Under the pieces are notes generated by a model. That model worked only from the letters and a program-made list of their open reading frames with translations, did no database searches and was not told the origin of the DNA. From Fidelibacterota bacterium (lineage in GTDB: Bacteria > Fidelibacterota > UBA2242 > JAFGTP01): a stretch of DNA of 17,146 nt. Each line of letters opens with the position of its first letter. Positions within the stretch are counted from its first letter, which is position 1. Location of the stretch: positions 1 to 17,146 of the forward strand of contig JAOZSG010000022.1 of the NCBI GenBank assembly GCA_029939785.1, written 5' to 3'. Position numbers and translations under genes: made by a program. Shown one piece after another: positions 1 to 7,550 of this stretch.

Positions 1-24
1 CAAAGATGAAATATTTAATTAGTT

Positions 25-34
25 GGAGAGTATT
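25..34 (+). promoter_or_regulatory. Shine-Dalgarno site deciding a GTG start
   Basis: GGAGAG at 25-30 lies just before a GTG codon at 35. The spacing fits that GTG and rules against the in-frame TTG at 23, which overlaps the site and has no purine-rich sequence upstream. It also rules against the ATG at 47, which is too far away. A frame ending in TGA at 36-38 would overlap the GTG as GTGA, the pattern of translational coupling to an upstream gene, but too little upstream sequence is present to confirm such a gene. Confidence 0.6.
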
Positions 35-1048
35 GTGAAAAGTAATATGTTTATTAGTATGATAATTCTGGCAGGATTAATAGGTATTAAAGGATATAGT
101 ATGAAAAATGATCAGATAAATCAAGTACAGGTTTCTGTTATAAATTATCAAGGTTGGGACGAATCTGTTGAAATCAATAATAATAAGATAAAAATGGTGA
201 TAGTTCCATCCATTGGGAGAATCATGTATTTTGGATTTACCGGAGGTGAAAACATTTTATGGAATAATGATAAATTTCAAGGACAAAATATTGAATATAA
301 TGATGAACTTTTGTCAAAATATTTTTGGGCAAATTATGGAGGTGACAAAGTTTGGACTGTAGAACAAAAAGATTTTGGCAAAGTTATGAATCGCAGCTGG
401 CCACCGGATGAAACTTTTGATGGTGGAAAGTTTGATTTTGAATTACTGAAAAATGGAGTAAAAATTATCAGTAAAGTTAGTAAATATTCAAATACCCGTC
501 TGATTAGAGAAATTACAACCGAGCCAGGCTCAAATAAATTTAATATCTCACAAACAGTAATTTGTGAAGGTAAAAACAGCAAAGTTCCTGTAACAATCTG
601 GAATGTATCACAGGTATTACCACCGGAAAAATATGTGGTTGATTGGAATAAAGAATCAAAATTTGATGGCTATCTCAAGTATTTTAAAGATAAATTTGAT
701 ACTGAAATTAAATATTTAGATGGATGTATGATTATTAATAATGTTGTGAATGATACAGTAAAATTTGGAACAGACAGTAAGAAATTTTTATCAGCAGTTT
801 GGCATGATAAAATATTTACTCAATCATTTCATTATGAGGAAAATGAAACCTATCCTGATGATGGTTGTCCGGTAGAAGTATTCATATCAACAGAATTTAT
901 TGAAATGGAATTGTTATCTCATTTGCAAAAATTAGAAAAAGATGAATCATTAACTTTTGATATTATTTGGACTTTGGATGAACTGAATTCAGCAGACAAT
1001 GTAAAAGATATAATAAACTATATAAATGAGGAGAAGTTAAATGATTAA
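35..1048 (+). CDS. Exported DUF4380-family protein (mutarotase-like fold)
   Basis: About 337 residues from the GTG at 35. The N-terminus has a short basic stretch and then a hydrophobic segment (about residues 5-18), read as a Sec signal peptide or anchor; no clear lipobox is visible. The body matches what I recognise as DUF4380: a strand-rich N-terminal part with VPSIGRIMYFGF, GGENILW, then NYGGDKVW and a WPPDE motif near residues 121-126. DUF4380 proteins are predicted beta-sandwiches related in shape to galactose mutarotase-like domains and occur beside glycoside hydrolases; no biochemical role is established to my knowledge. The gene overlaps the GH97 start by 8 bp, so the two are probably translationally coupled. 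A role in sugar binding or anomer handling is inference. Family call fairly sure, function unknown. Confidence 0.72.
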   Translation: MKSNMFISMIILAGLIGIKGYSMKNDQINQVQVSVINYQGWDESVEINNNKIKMVIVPSIGRIMYFGFTGGENILWNNDKFQGQNIEYNDELLSKYFWANYGGDKVWTVEQKDFGKVMNRSWPPDETFDGGKFDFELLKNGVKIISKVSKYSNTRLIREITTEPGSNKFNISQTVICEGKNSKVPVTIWNVSQVLPPEKYVVDWNKESKFDGYLKYFKDKFDTEIKYLDGCMIINNVVNDTVKFGTDSKKFLSAVWHDKIFTQSFHYEENETYPDDGCPVEVFISTEFIEMELLSHLQKLEKDESLTFDIIWTLDELNSADNVKDIINYINEEKLND

Positions 1049-3050
1049 GAGAAAATTTAATGATGAGATTAGACATTACAGTTATTCAAAAATAGCAAAA
1101 AATTTGTGCAAATTTAGTTTTTTATTATTGTCTGTTTTAATGTTTGTTTCATGTGCAAAACAAAATAGTTGGCAGTTATCATCACCTAATGGGAAATTAA
1201 TATTAAGTGTAGAAAAGACAGAACCGGAAAATAAACTTAATTATTTGGTTTCAAGTCGAACAGACTCAGAGGAAAAAATAATAATTTCACATTCACCATT
1301 GGGAATAGAGCGGGATGATCAGAATTTCACTGAAGGATTATCATTCCTCTCAGCTTCTTCTGTAGAAACTATTGATGAAAAATATAGATTGTTACACGGT
1401 AAGCGTAAAGAAAACCATGATTTTTCCAATCAACTTATTCTTCATTTTAGTAATGAACAGGGGAGTAAGATGGATTTAATCTTAAGAGCCTACAATGATG
1501 GTGTCGCTTTTAGGTATCTATTTCCGGAAGAAGATTCTCAGTTACGTACTGTGATTAATGAAGTAACGGGTTTTGCCTTGCCTAAAGAGGGAACTGCATT
1601 TATGCTACAACATGCAGATGCGGGTGAGTGGTGGCCAGCCTATGAGCAATATTTTCAGAAAGATATTAAAATCGGAACATCGTCTCCTAACAAAGCCGGA
1701 TGGTCATTTCCGGCACTATTTGAGATACATAATGGAGATTATTGGGTCTTAATTTCAGAGGCAGGATTAGATAAAACCTATTGTGGTTCCCGATTAAATC
1801 AGGATGTTCATGATGGTGTTTATAGTATGAGAATGCCTGATATTGGTGAAGGACTTGGCGTAGGTGATGTTCATCCAAAATCGACATTACCCTGGGCTAC
1901 ACCCTGGCGTTTGATTCTTATCGGTGAATCTTTGAAACCGATTGTTGAATCTTCTATGGTTACACATTTAAGCCCTGAGTCTGTAGTAAAAAATCAAGAT
2001 TGGATTAAACCCGGACGTGCTTCATGGAGTTGGTGGTCTGATGGTAAGAGTCCGAAAAATTATAAAAAACTTATCAAATTTATAGACTTTGCTGCTGAGA
2101 TGGGTTGGGAGTATTCTCTGGTTGATGCCAATTGGCAGGAACTTGGAGAAAAGAAAATTACTCAATTGGCAAATTATGCAAACAAAAAATCAGTAGGACT
2201 TCTTTTCTGGTACAATTCAGGTGGTGATAATAATTCCGTTACGGAAGAACCCAGAAATCGTTTAAGTGATCGTACAACTAGAAGAAAAGAATTTAAATAT
2301 TTATATGATCTTGGAGTCAAAGGGATAAAAGTTGATTTTTTTCATAGTGATAAGCAAGATCGTATAGAGCAATATATTGGTATTCTTGAAGATGCAGAGG
2401 ATTTTCAGCTTGTGGTCAATTATCATGGATGTACATTGGTACGTGGCTGGTCAAGAACTTATCCTCATTTATTATCTATGGAATCAGTTAAAGGTGAAGA
2501 AGCGTATGGATTTGATAAAAGTTATCCTGAAAATGCTCCATGGCATAATACTATTTTACCTTTTACCAGAAATGTTGTCGGTCCAATGGATTATACACCG
2601 GTTGCATTTTCTGATGACAACCAACCTCATTTAACCAGTTCTGCTCATGAACTTGCTCTTTCAGTTTTGTATGAATCAGGGATCGTTCATTTTGCGGATG
2701 CTGTTGATAGTTATAAAAAACAACCGGAAGAAGTACTTGATTTTCTTAAAACTGTTCCGACAACTTGGGATGATATAAAATTTCTCTCAGGCTATCCGGG
2801 TAAATTTGCAGTTCTTGCTCGTCAGAATAATGGTGATTGGTACATTGCAGGAATCAATGGTATGACAGAGAGTAAATCTGTTAAGATAGATCTCTCATTT
2901 TTGGGTGATGGAGAATTTAATATGCTTCTGATTAAGGATGGAGAAAAATCAAGGGAATTTTCTATTGAAGAACGTTCCATTAGTGCAAACCAATCCCTAG
3001 AACTTGAAATGAATAAATATGGTGGTTTCGTAGCACGGTTGATAAAATAA
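1041..3050 (+). CDS. GH97 glycoside hydrolase lipoprotein, retaining type
   Basis: A 669-residue GH97 enzyme. The N-terminus has a long basic region, a hydrophobic core (about 25-36) and a lipobox ending at Cys38, so it is probably an outer- or inner-membrane lipoprotein facing the periplasm or surface. Domain order is the family's N-terminal beta-sandwich (about 43-310), a catalytic TIM barrel (about 320-570) and a C-terminal beta-domain (about 580-669). GIKVDFF places an Asp at 432, where retaining GH97 enzymes carry the nucleophile (Asp415 in BtGH97b) and the inverting SusB type has Gly. Glu481 in MESVKGEE is the likely acid/base. Retaining members are alpha-galactosidases or beta-L-arabinopyranosidases, so a SusB-like alpha-glucosidase is unlikely. 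GAGGAG at 1028-1033 supports the ATG at 1041. Length is normal. The exact substrate cannot be read from sequence. Confidence 0.92.
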   Translation: MIKRKFNDEIRHYSYSKIAKNLCKFSFLLLSVLMFVSCAKQNSWQLSSPNGKLILSVEKTEPENKLNYLVSSRTDSEEKIIISHSPLGIERDDQNFTEGLSFLSASSVETIDEKYRLLHGKRKENHDFSNQLILHFSNEQGSKMDLILRAYNDGVAFRYLFPEEDSQLRTVINEVTGFALPKEGTAFMLQHADAGEWWPAYEQYFQKDIKIGTSSPNKAGWSFPALFEIHNGDYWVLISEAGLDKTYCGSRLNQDVHDGVYSMRMPDIGEGLGVGDVHPKSTLPWATPWRLILIGESLKPIVESSMVTHLSPESVVKNQDWIKPGRASWSWWSDGKSPKNYKKLIKFIDFAAEMGWEYSLVDANWQELGEKKITQLANYANKKSVGLLFWYNSGGDNNSVTEEPRNRLSDRTTRRKEFKYLYDLGVKGIKVDFFHSDKQDRIEQYIGILEDAEDFQLVVNYHGCTLVRGWSRTYPHLLSMESVKGEEAYGFDKSYPENAPWHNTILPFTRNVVGPMDYTPVAFSDDNQPHLTSSAHELALSVLYESGIVHFADAVDSYKKQPEEVLDFLKTVPTTWDDIKFLSGYPGKFAVLARQNNGDWYIAGINGMTESKSVKIDLSFLGDGEFNMLLIKDGEKSREFSIEERSISANQSLELEMNKYGGFVARLIK

Positions 3051-3136
3051 ATTATATTGGGTAATTAGTAATTTGGGCATTTTGGAATAAAATAATTGAT
3101 TAATCTTAGCAATATTGAATTGAAAGTGAGGTAATT

Positions 3137-4183
3137 GTGAATCCTATTTTAGGTATTTTTTATCACGCCGTTGGTGGTTTTGCTGCTGGTAGTTTTTATA
3201 TTTCATTTAGCAAAGTAAAAAACTGGGCTTGGGAAGTCTATTGGTTGGTGGGTGGTTTTTTTTCATGGCTTATTGCACCTTGGTTTGTATCATGGTTAGC
3301 TGTTCCTGATCTTATCGAACTTTTTCAAAAAGTTCCTTTAAATAATCTAATATGGCCATATATTTTTGGACTATTGTGGGGAATTGGAGGATTAACCTTT
3401 GGACTTACGATGCGTTTTCTTGGCATGTCATTAGGAATGGCAATGGCTTTAGGATTAACAGCAGCTTTTGGAACTTTAGTTCCACCTATATATTTTGGGC
3501 AGTTTGCAATGCTAATTTCTCATGCGTCAGGATGGTTAACTTTAGGTGGAGTAGCAATAGCTCTTATAGGAATTGCTGTTACTGGTAAAGCTGGAATAAT
3601 GAAGGATAATGAACTCTCTGATGAGGAGAAACAGAAAAGCATTAGTGAGTTTAATTTTAAAAAAGGAATATGGGTTGCTTTTTTTGCTGGTATTATGAGT
3701 GCCTGTTTTGCATTCGGAATAGCTGCCGGAAAGCCAATTACGGAACTTGCAATTGAACAAGGTACTCCTGAATTATTTAGTAATAGCCCACTCTTTATAG
3801 TTATCCTTGCCGGAGGTTTTACATCAAATTTTATTTATTGTATCTTTTTGAGTATTAAAAATAAAACGATAAGGGACTATACCAAGAGTCAAAGTACTCC
3901 GATATTGTCTAATTATCTATTTTCTGCTCTTGCAGGTATTACCTGGTATTTTCAATTTATGTTTTATGGTATGGGTACAACAAAGATGGGTAAGTACGAT
4001 TTTGCGAGTTGGAGTATTCATATGGCTTTTATTATTATTTTCAGCAATATGTGGGGGCTATTTCTTAAAGAATGGAAAGGATCAAGTCGGCGAACAATTC
4101 ATGTGATTATTATTGGATTATCTATTCTTGTGTTGTCCACAATTATTATTGGTGTCGGAAATTTCATTCAACAATTTGAATAA
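3137..4183 (+). CDS. rhaT: RhaT-family sugar/H+ symporter
   Basis: A 348-residue, highly hydrophobic inner-membrane protein with about ten predicted helices. It follows the L-rhamnose-proton symporter RhaT along its length: FYISFSKVKNWAWE near the N-terminus, GLLWGIGGLTFGLTMRFLGM (about 77-96, the family's most conserved block), SEFNFKKG in the cytoplasmic loop (about 169-176), and LAGITWYFQFMFYGMG then a C-terminal LKEW motif. It should import a monosaccharide, classically L-rhamnose, with a proton. The start is GTG at 3137, preceded by GAGG at 3128-3131. It follows GH97 by 86 bp and precedes the isomerase by 26 bp, so it probably imports the sugar the isomerase uses. Family assignment is secure; rhamnose specificity is inferred from homology and should be held loosely, because neither RhaA nor RhaB is adjacent. 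Confidence 0.9.
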   Translation: MNPILGIFYHAVGGFAAGSFYISFSKVKNWAWEVYWLVGGFFSWLIAPWFVSWLAVPDLIELFQKVPLNNLIWPYIFGLLWGIGGLTFGLTMRFLGMSLGMAMALGLTAAFGTLVPPIYFGQFAMLISHASGWLTLGGVAIALIGIAVTGKAGIMKDNELSDEEKQKSISEFNFKKGIWVAFFAGIMSACFAFGIAAGKPITELAIEQGTPELFSNSPLFIVILAGGFTSNFIYCIFLSIKNKTIRDYTKSQSTPILSNYLFSALAGITWYFQFMFYGMGTTKMGKYDFASWSIHMAFIIIFSNMWGLFLKEWKGSSRRTIHVIIIGLSILVLSTIIIGVGNFIQQFE

Positions 4184-4195
4184 ACTATAACATTT

Positions 4196-4203
4196 AAGGA
4201 GGT
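4196..4203 (+). promoter_or_regulatory. Full-consensus Shine-Dalgarno (AAGGAGGT)
   Basis: AAGGAGGT is complementary to the canonical anti-Shine-Dalgarno over eight bases and lies six bases before the ATG at 4210. It is the strongest ribosome-binding site in the window and implies high translation of the isomerase. It also argues that the host uses Shine-Dalgarno pairing, unlike most Bacteroidota. Confidence 0.8.
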
Positions 4204-4209
4204 AGAAAG

Positions 4210-5625
4210 ATGATTAAAATAGGACTTTTTTGTATTGGTCTTGATACTTATTGGCCTCAGTTTGATGGATTATTAGAACGGCTTCTCGGTTATCATAATG
4301 AAATAGCAGATAGGATAAAAAATTATGGTGTAACAGTTGTTGATGTGGGCATGGTAGATAATGTGGAGAAGACAAATTCTGCAGCTTTAAAATTTAAACA
4401 AGAGGATGTGGATATAATATTTTTATTTATTTCCACTTATGCACTTTCGTCCACTGTTTTACCAGTAGTGCAAAAAGCAGGTAAACCAGTAGTTTTGTTA
4501 AATCTTCAACCTGTATCAGCAATTGATTATGAGTCTTTTAATGCTTTGAAGGATAGGGGGAAAATGACTGGTGAATGGCTGGCACATTGCCAGGCATGTA
4601 GTGTTCCAGAAATTGCTTCAGTTTTTAAACGTGCAGAAATCGATTATCATATAGTAACAGGTTATCTTAAGGAAGAATCTTCTTGGGAAAATATTGGGGA
4701 TTGGATTGAAGCCGCCAAAGTGAGATATGCTTTAAATAACAATCGTGTAGGGCTTATTGGAAATCATTATTGTGGTATGCTTGATGTTTATACAGACTTG
4801 ACCAAACAGTCAGCTGTTTTTGGTAATCATTTTGAAATCATTGAAGTATCAGAATTAAAATCCATTCGTGATAAAATTACCGACAATAAAATTCACGAAA
4901 AAATTGATCAATTTTATAAAGAATTTAATGTTTCAGAAGATTGTGAAGAGAGTGAACTAAAGCGTGCTGCAAAAACATCATGTGCTTTAGATGTTTTGGT
5001 GGAGGAGAAGAATCTTGGTGCCATTGCCTATTATTTTGAGGGAAAAGGTGATCCAGATTATGAAAATATTGTTACCTCAATTATTGCGGGAAATACACTT
5101 CTTACTGCAAATCATATTCCAGTTGCAGGCGAGTATGAAGTGAAAAATGTACAGGCTATGAAGATTATTGATATATTCGGCCATGGCGGTTCATTTTCTG
5201 AGTTTTATCTTATGGATTTTGATGATGATGTTGTATTACTTGGACATGATGGTCCTGCACATTTTGCTATTGCCAAGGAAAAGGTAGAATTAGTTCCTGT
5301 TCCTGTCTATCATGGTAAACCTGGCAAGGGATTATCAATACAAATGAGTGTAAAACATGGACCAGTAACAATTCTTTCAGTTGTGGAGGATGGGAATGGT
5401 AATATTTCTTTACTTGTTGCTGAAGGAGAATCAGTAGTTGGACCTGTTATGCAAATTGGTAATACTAATAGTCGCTATCGTTTTCCAATTGGGGCTAGAA
5501 CTTTTGTAGATAATTGGTCAAAAGCTGGACCTGCACACCATTGTGCTATTGGTGTTGGGCATATTGCTTCAAAAATTTTAAAACTTGGTGAATTACTTGG
5601 AATTGATGTAAACAAAGTATGTTAA
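4210..5625 (+). CDS. AraA/FucI-superfamily sugar isomerase
   Basis: A 471-residue cytoplasmic protein, no signal peptide, of the L-arabinose/L-fucose isomerase superfamily, expected to interconvert an aldose and a ketose with a divalent metal such as Mn2+. Compared with E. coli AraA, all four metal-binding positions are present: Glu308 in VAGEYE (AraA Glu306), Glu331 in GSFSEFY (Glu333), His346 in LLGHDG (His350) and one of His443/His444 in GPAHH (His450). The N-terminal half (about 1-170) has the Rossmann-like fold of the family; the C-terminal part (about 340-440) is the beta-barrel region. It is slightly shorter than E. coli AraA (500) and diverged, so the substrate could be L-arabinose, L-fucose, L-rhamnose or another pentose or deoxysugar. 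It lies 26 bp after the RhaT gene. No gene symbol is given because the substrate is open. Confidence 0.82.
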   Translation: MIKIGLFCIGLDTYWPQFDGLLERLLGYHNEIADRIKNYGVTVVDVGMVDNVEKTNSAALKFKQEDVDIIFLFISTYALSSTVLPVVQKAGKPVVLLNLQPVSAIDYESFNALKDRGKMTGEWLAHCQACSVPEIASVFKRAEIDYHIVTGYLKEESSWENIGDWIEAAKVRYALNNNRVGLIGNHYCGMLDVYTDLTKQSAVFGNHFEIIEVSELKSIRDKITDNKIHEKIDQFYKEFNVSEDCEESELKRAAKTSCALDVLVEEKNLGAIAYYFEGKGDPDYENIVTSIIAGNTLLTANHIPVAGEYEVKNVQAMKIIDIFGHGGSFSEFYLMDFDDDVVLLGHDGPAHFAIAKEKVELVPVPVYHGKPGKGLSIQMSVKHGPVTILSVVEDGNGNISLLVAEGESVVGPVMQIGNTNSRYRFPIGARTFVDNWSKAGPAHHCAIGVGHIASKILKLGELLGIDVNKVC

Positions 5626-5891
5626 TCCAGTCTAAAATTGGGAAGTGTCATTTGCCAGTTGGCGGATATGAAAAAATAAAAAAATAAGGCTCTGTCACAT
5701 TGAGTCAGTCAGTAGTCAGTCATCTGCCTGATCTTTGACCTGATTTACAACCTGTCGAAATGTGCATCGGAGCACAATTGTTGAAAATTGAAAATCAAGT
5801 AGATAGATCTTCGAGCATCCTTCGTTCAGTCAGAAGCCGGACTTATGAGCAGGCTCCATTAGGATGATAGAGTAAAGATATAGAAAAACAA
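5626..5891. other. Intergenic spacer with repeat fragments
   Basis: A 266-bp gap with no open frame I can support. It contains a run of AGTCAGTC-type direct repeats (about 5703-5721), a small hairpin TGTGC/GCACA with a six-base loop (5760-5775) and the AAGCC-type motif at 5827-5855 that has a partner downstream of the sulfatase gene. No convincing promoter or terminator was seen, and the sulfatase start has only a weak purine-rich leader. The gap separates the isomerase from the sulfatase and probably ends the first operon. Confidence 0.5.
5827..5855 (+). repeat. Upstream copy of an AAGCC-type motif flanking the sulfatase
   Basis: A 29-nt stretch beginning CAGTC, with AAGCC and TTA in the middle and AGGCT at the end. 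It matches the stretch at 7387-7416 at about 22 of 30 aligned positions in the same orientation. Each copy contains an AGCC/GGCT inverted repeat that could form a small hairpin. Identity was counted by eye. Confidence 0.45.
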
Positions 5892-7352
5892 ATGGTAAGA
5901 AGAACTTTTTTGAAAAATATTGGACTAAGTGGTTTTGCTATGGCGATGCCTTTTGCAAGTCTTTTGGCAGATAATCAAAAACCAAAGAATAAACCGAATG
6001 TTTTATTTATAACTATAGATGATTTACGGCCAAAATTAGGATGTTATGGTCAGGAACAGATTATATCACCTAATATTGACAGGTTAGCAGCACAAGGTGT
6101 ATTATTTACAGAGAGTTTTTGTCAGGTACCTGTATGTGGTGCTTCAAGAGCCAGTTTATTAACCGGACTTCGTCCAACACGAACACGATTTACGAGTTTT
6201 GCAACTGTTGCAGATGAAGATGCACCTGGTATTGATGCAATACCTAAACACTTTAAAAAGAATGGCTATCATACTATTTCAAATGGTAAAGTATTTCATC
6301 ATTACGAAAAGGATGGTGCAGGTGGTTGGTCTGAAGAACCATGGCACGCAAACGGCTGGGTTGATGCACCCTGGTATCCCAAAGGAAATTGGCGTAATTA
6401 CCTGACCGATGAAAATCTATCTTTGGCATTGCACCGCGAGAATGGTGCCGGTAAGGCATGGGAAGCAGCGGACGTACCGGATGAGGCATATTTTGATGGT
6501 GCAACTGCAGAAAAAACAGTAAATGATCTTGTTCGACTGAAAGATAGTGATAAACCCTTTTTTCTGGCAGTAGGTTTCAGGAAACCTCACCTTCCATTTA
6601 ATGCACCTAAAAAATATTGGGATTTTTATAAACGTAATGAGATAAAACTGGCAGATAATCCCTTAGTACCTAAAGGAGCACCGGATTCCTCATTGCCGGA
6701 TAATTTATGGGAAATCAATGCTTATGAAGGTATTCCTTACCATAGACCGATTTCCGATGATGAAACATCCCGTACATTGATTCATGGATATTATGCATGT
6801 GTCAGTTATATAGATGCTCAGATTGGAATAATATTAGATGAACTGGAAAAACAGAATTTGCGTGATAATACTATAATTGTTTTATGTGGAGACCATGGTT
6901 TTCATTTAGGTGAGCATAGTTTATGGAGCAAATTTACATGCTATAGAGAATCACTCCGAGCACCATTAATTATTAGTGCACCTGGGATTAAAGGCGGACA
7001 AAAAACATCAGGATTGACTGAGTTTATAGATGTTTATCCCACTCTCTGCGAATTAAGTAATTTACGTCTGCCCGATCATTTACAGGGTGAGAGTTTTGTC
7101 CGATTAATGCAGAATCCGGAGCTTCCATGGAAACAAGCAGTATTCAGTCGAATTGGCAAAGGAGATTCAGTTCGTACAAAACGTTATCGCTATACAGAAT
7201 GGACAAAAGATGATAGGGAAATTTATGCACGGATGTTATATGATCATCAATCTGATCCGAATGAGAATAAAAACATTGCAGAATTACCGGAGAATAAAGA
7301 TTTAGTGAATAAGTTTTCTAAGATGTTGAAAAAGAATTATGATAAAAGTTAA
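5892..7352 (+). CDS. Tat-exported S1 sulfatase, iduronate-2-sulfatase-like (S1_7 type)
   Basis: A 486-residue sulfatase hydrolysing sulfate esters, probably on a glycan. Residues 1-26 form a Tat leader (RRTFLK at 3-8, then a moderately hydrophobic stretch ending ASLLA), so it is exported folded. The formylglycine motif is CGASR at 82-86; Cys82 is the residue oxidised by a maturase not encoded here. Asp43 and Asp44 (TIDDLRP), Asp334 and His335 (GDHG) fit the metal site; His233 (KPHLPF) and Lys347 (HSLWSK) fit the active site. TIDDLRP, VGFRKPHLPF and HSLWSK are typical of iduronate-2-sulfatase-like enzymes, but many bacterial members act on other sulfated sugars. The ATG at 5892 has no strong Shine-Dalgarno; it is kept because the Tat motif begins right after it. 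The gene stands alone, with spacers of 266 and 198 bp. Confidence 0.92.
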   Translation: MVRRTFLKNIGLSGFAMAMPFASLLADNQKPKNKPNVLFITIDDLRPKLGCYGQEQIISPNIDRLAAQGVLFTESFCQVPVCGASRASLLTGLRPTRTRFTSFATVADEDAPGIDAIPKHFKKNGYHTISNGKVFHHYEKDGAGGWSEEPWHANGWVDAPWYPKGNWRNYLTDENLSLALHRENGAGKAWEAADVPDEAYFDGATAEKTVNDLVRLKDSDKPFFLAVGFRKPHLPFNAPKKYWDFYKRNEIKLADNPLVPKGAPDSSLPDNLWEINAYEGIPYHRPISDDETSRTLIHGYYACVSYIDAQIGIILDELEKQNLRDNTIIVLCGDHGFHLGEHSLWSKFTCYRESLRAPLIISAPGIKGGQKTSGLTEFIDVYPTLCELSNLRLPDHLQGESFVRLMQNPELPWKQAVFSRIGKGDSVRTKRYRYTEWTKDDREIYARMLYDHQSDPNENKNIAELPENKDLVNKFSKMLKKNYDKS

Positions 7353-7355
7353 AAA

Positions 7356-7524
7356 TGATGAACTCGTAAAAAGTATTTTTAACCGCCAGTCGAAAGCCTG
7401 ATTTAACAACAAGGCTCGCAAAGGACGCAATGATTAATTTATTAAAAATCAAATGGTTAATATTGTATTTCTTTGCGATCTTTGCGTTCTTAGCGGTTAA
7501 TTCTTGTTTTTTTACGAATCTGTC
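7356..7524. repeat. Large imperfect palindromic element with iterated arms
   Basis: This fills most of the gap between the sulfatase and GH116 genes. The outer arms pair GATGAACTCGTAAAAA (from 7357) with its imperfect complement TTTTTACGAATCTGTC (to 7524). The inner arms pair TTAACCGC (7379-7386) with GCGGTTAA (7493-7500), followed inwards by CGCAAAGGACGCAA on the left and its near-complement TTGCGATCTTTGCG on the right. Removing about 22 bases (near 7389-7410) from the left arm restores near-continuous pairing, so that part looks inserted. The arms contain a CGCAAAG-type unit recurring about every nine bases. Similar long intergenic palindromes are, from memory, common in environmental genomes; family membership here is not tested. 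It could act as a 5' UTR RNA structure, a terminator-like hairpin or a non-autonomous element. Confidence 0.65.
7387..7416 (+). repeat. Downstream copy of the AAGCC-type motif flanking the sulfatase
   Basis: A 30-nt stretch similar to 5827-5855 at about 22 of 30 positions, same orientation. It coincides with the extra segment that interrupts the left arm of the surrounding palindrome. It contains AGCCT and AGGCT as an inverted repeat with a 12-base loop. Confidence 0.45.
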
Positions 7525-7550
7525 AAAAATTATTTGAGAGGAAAAATGAA

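Noticed and set aside
1..38. Tail of an upstream gene ending at TAG 20-22 or TGA 36-38
   Set aside because: Either frame is open to the window edge, but at most 12 codons are visible, so neither can be supported as coding.
1041..3050. SusB-type alpha-glucosidase assignment for the GH97 gene
   Set aside because: Asp432 in GIKVDFF occupies the retaining nucleophile position, which is Gly in the inverting SusB type.
3051..3136. Promoter between GH97 and rhaT
   Set aside because: The 86-bp gap is AT-rich, but no hexamer pair at normal spacing and no Bacteroidota-type -7/-33 pair stood out; co-transcription with GH97 is as likely.
5638..5680. Intrinsic terminator after the isomerase gene
   Set aside because: A short GCCA/TGGC palindrome occurs near 5653, but the stem is only four bases and no T-tract follows.
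5703..5721. Tandem-repeat locus (AGTCAGTC units)
   Set aside because: Only a few short imperfect units are present, too few to call a functional tandem array.
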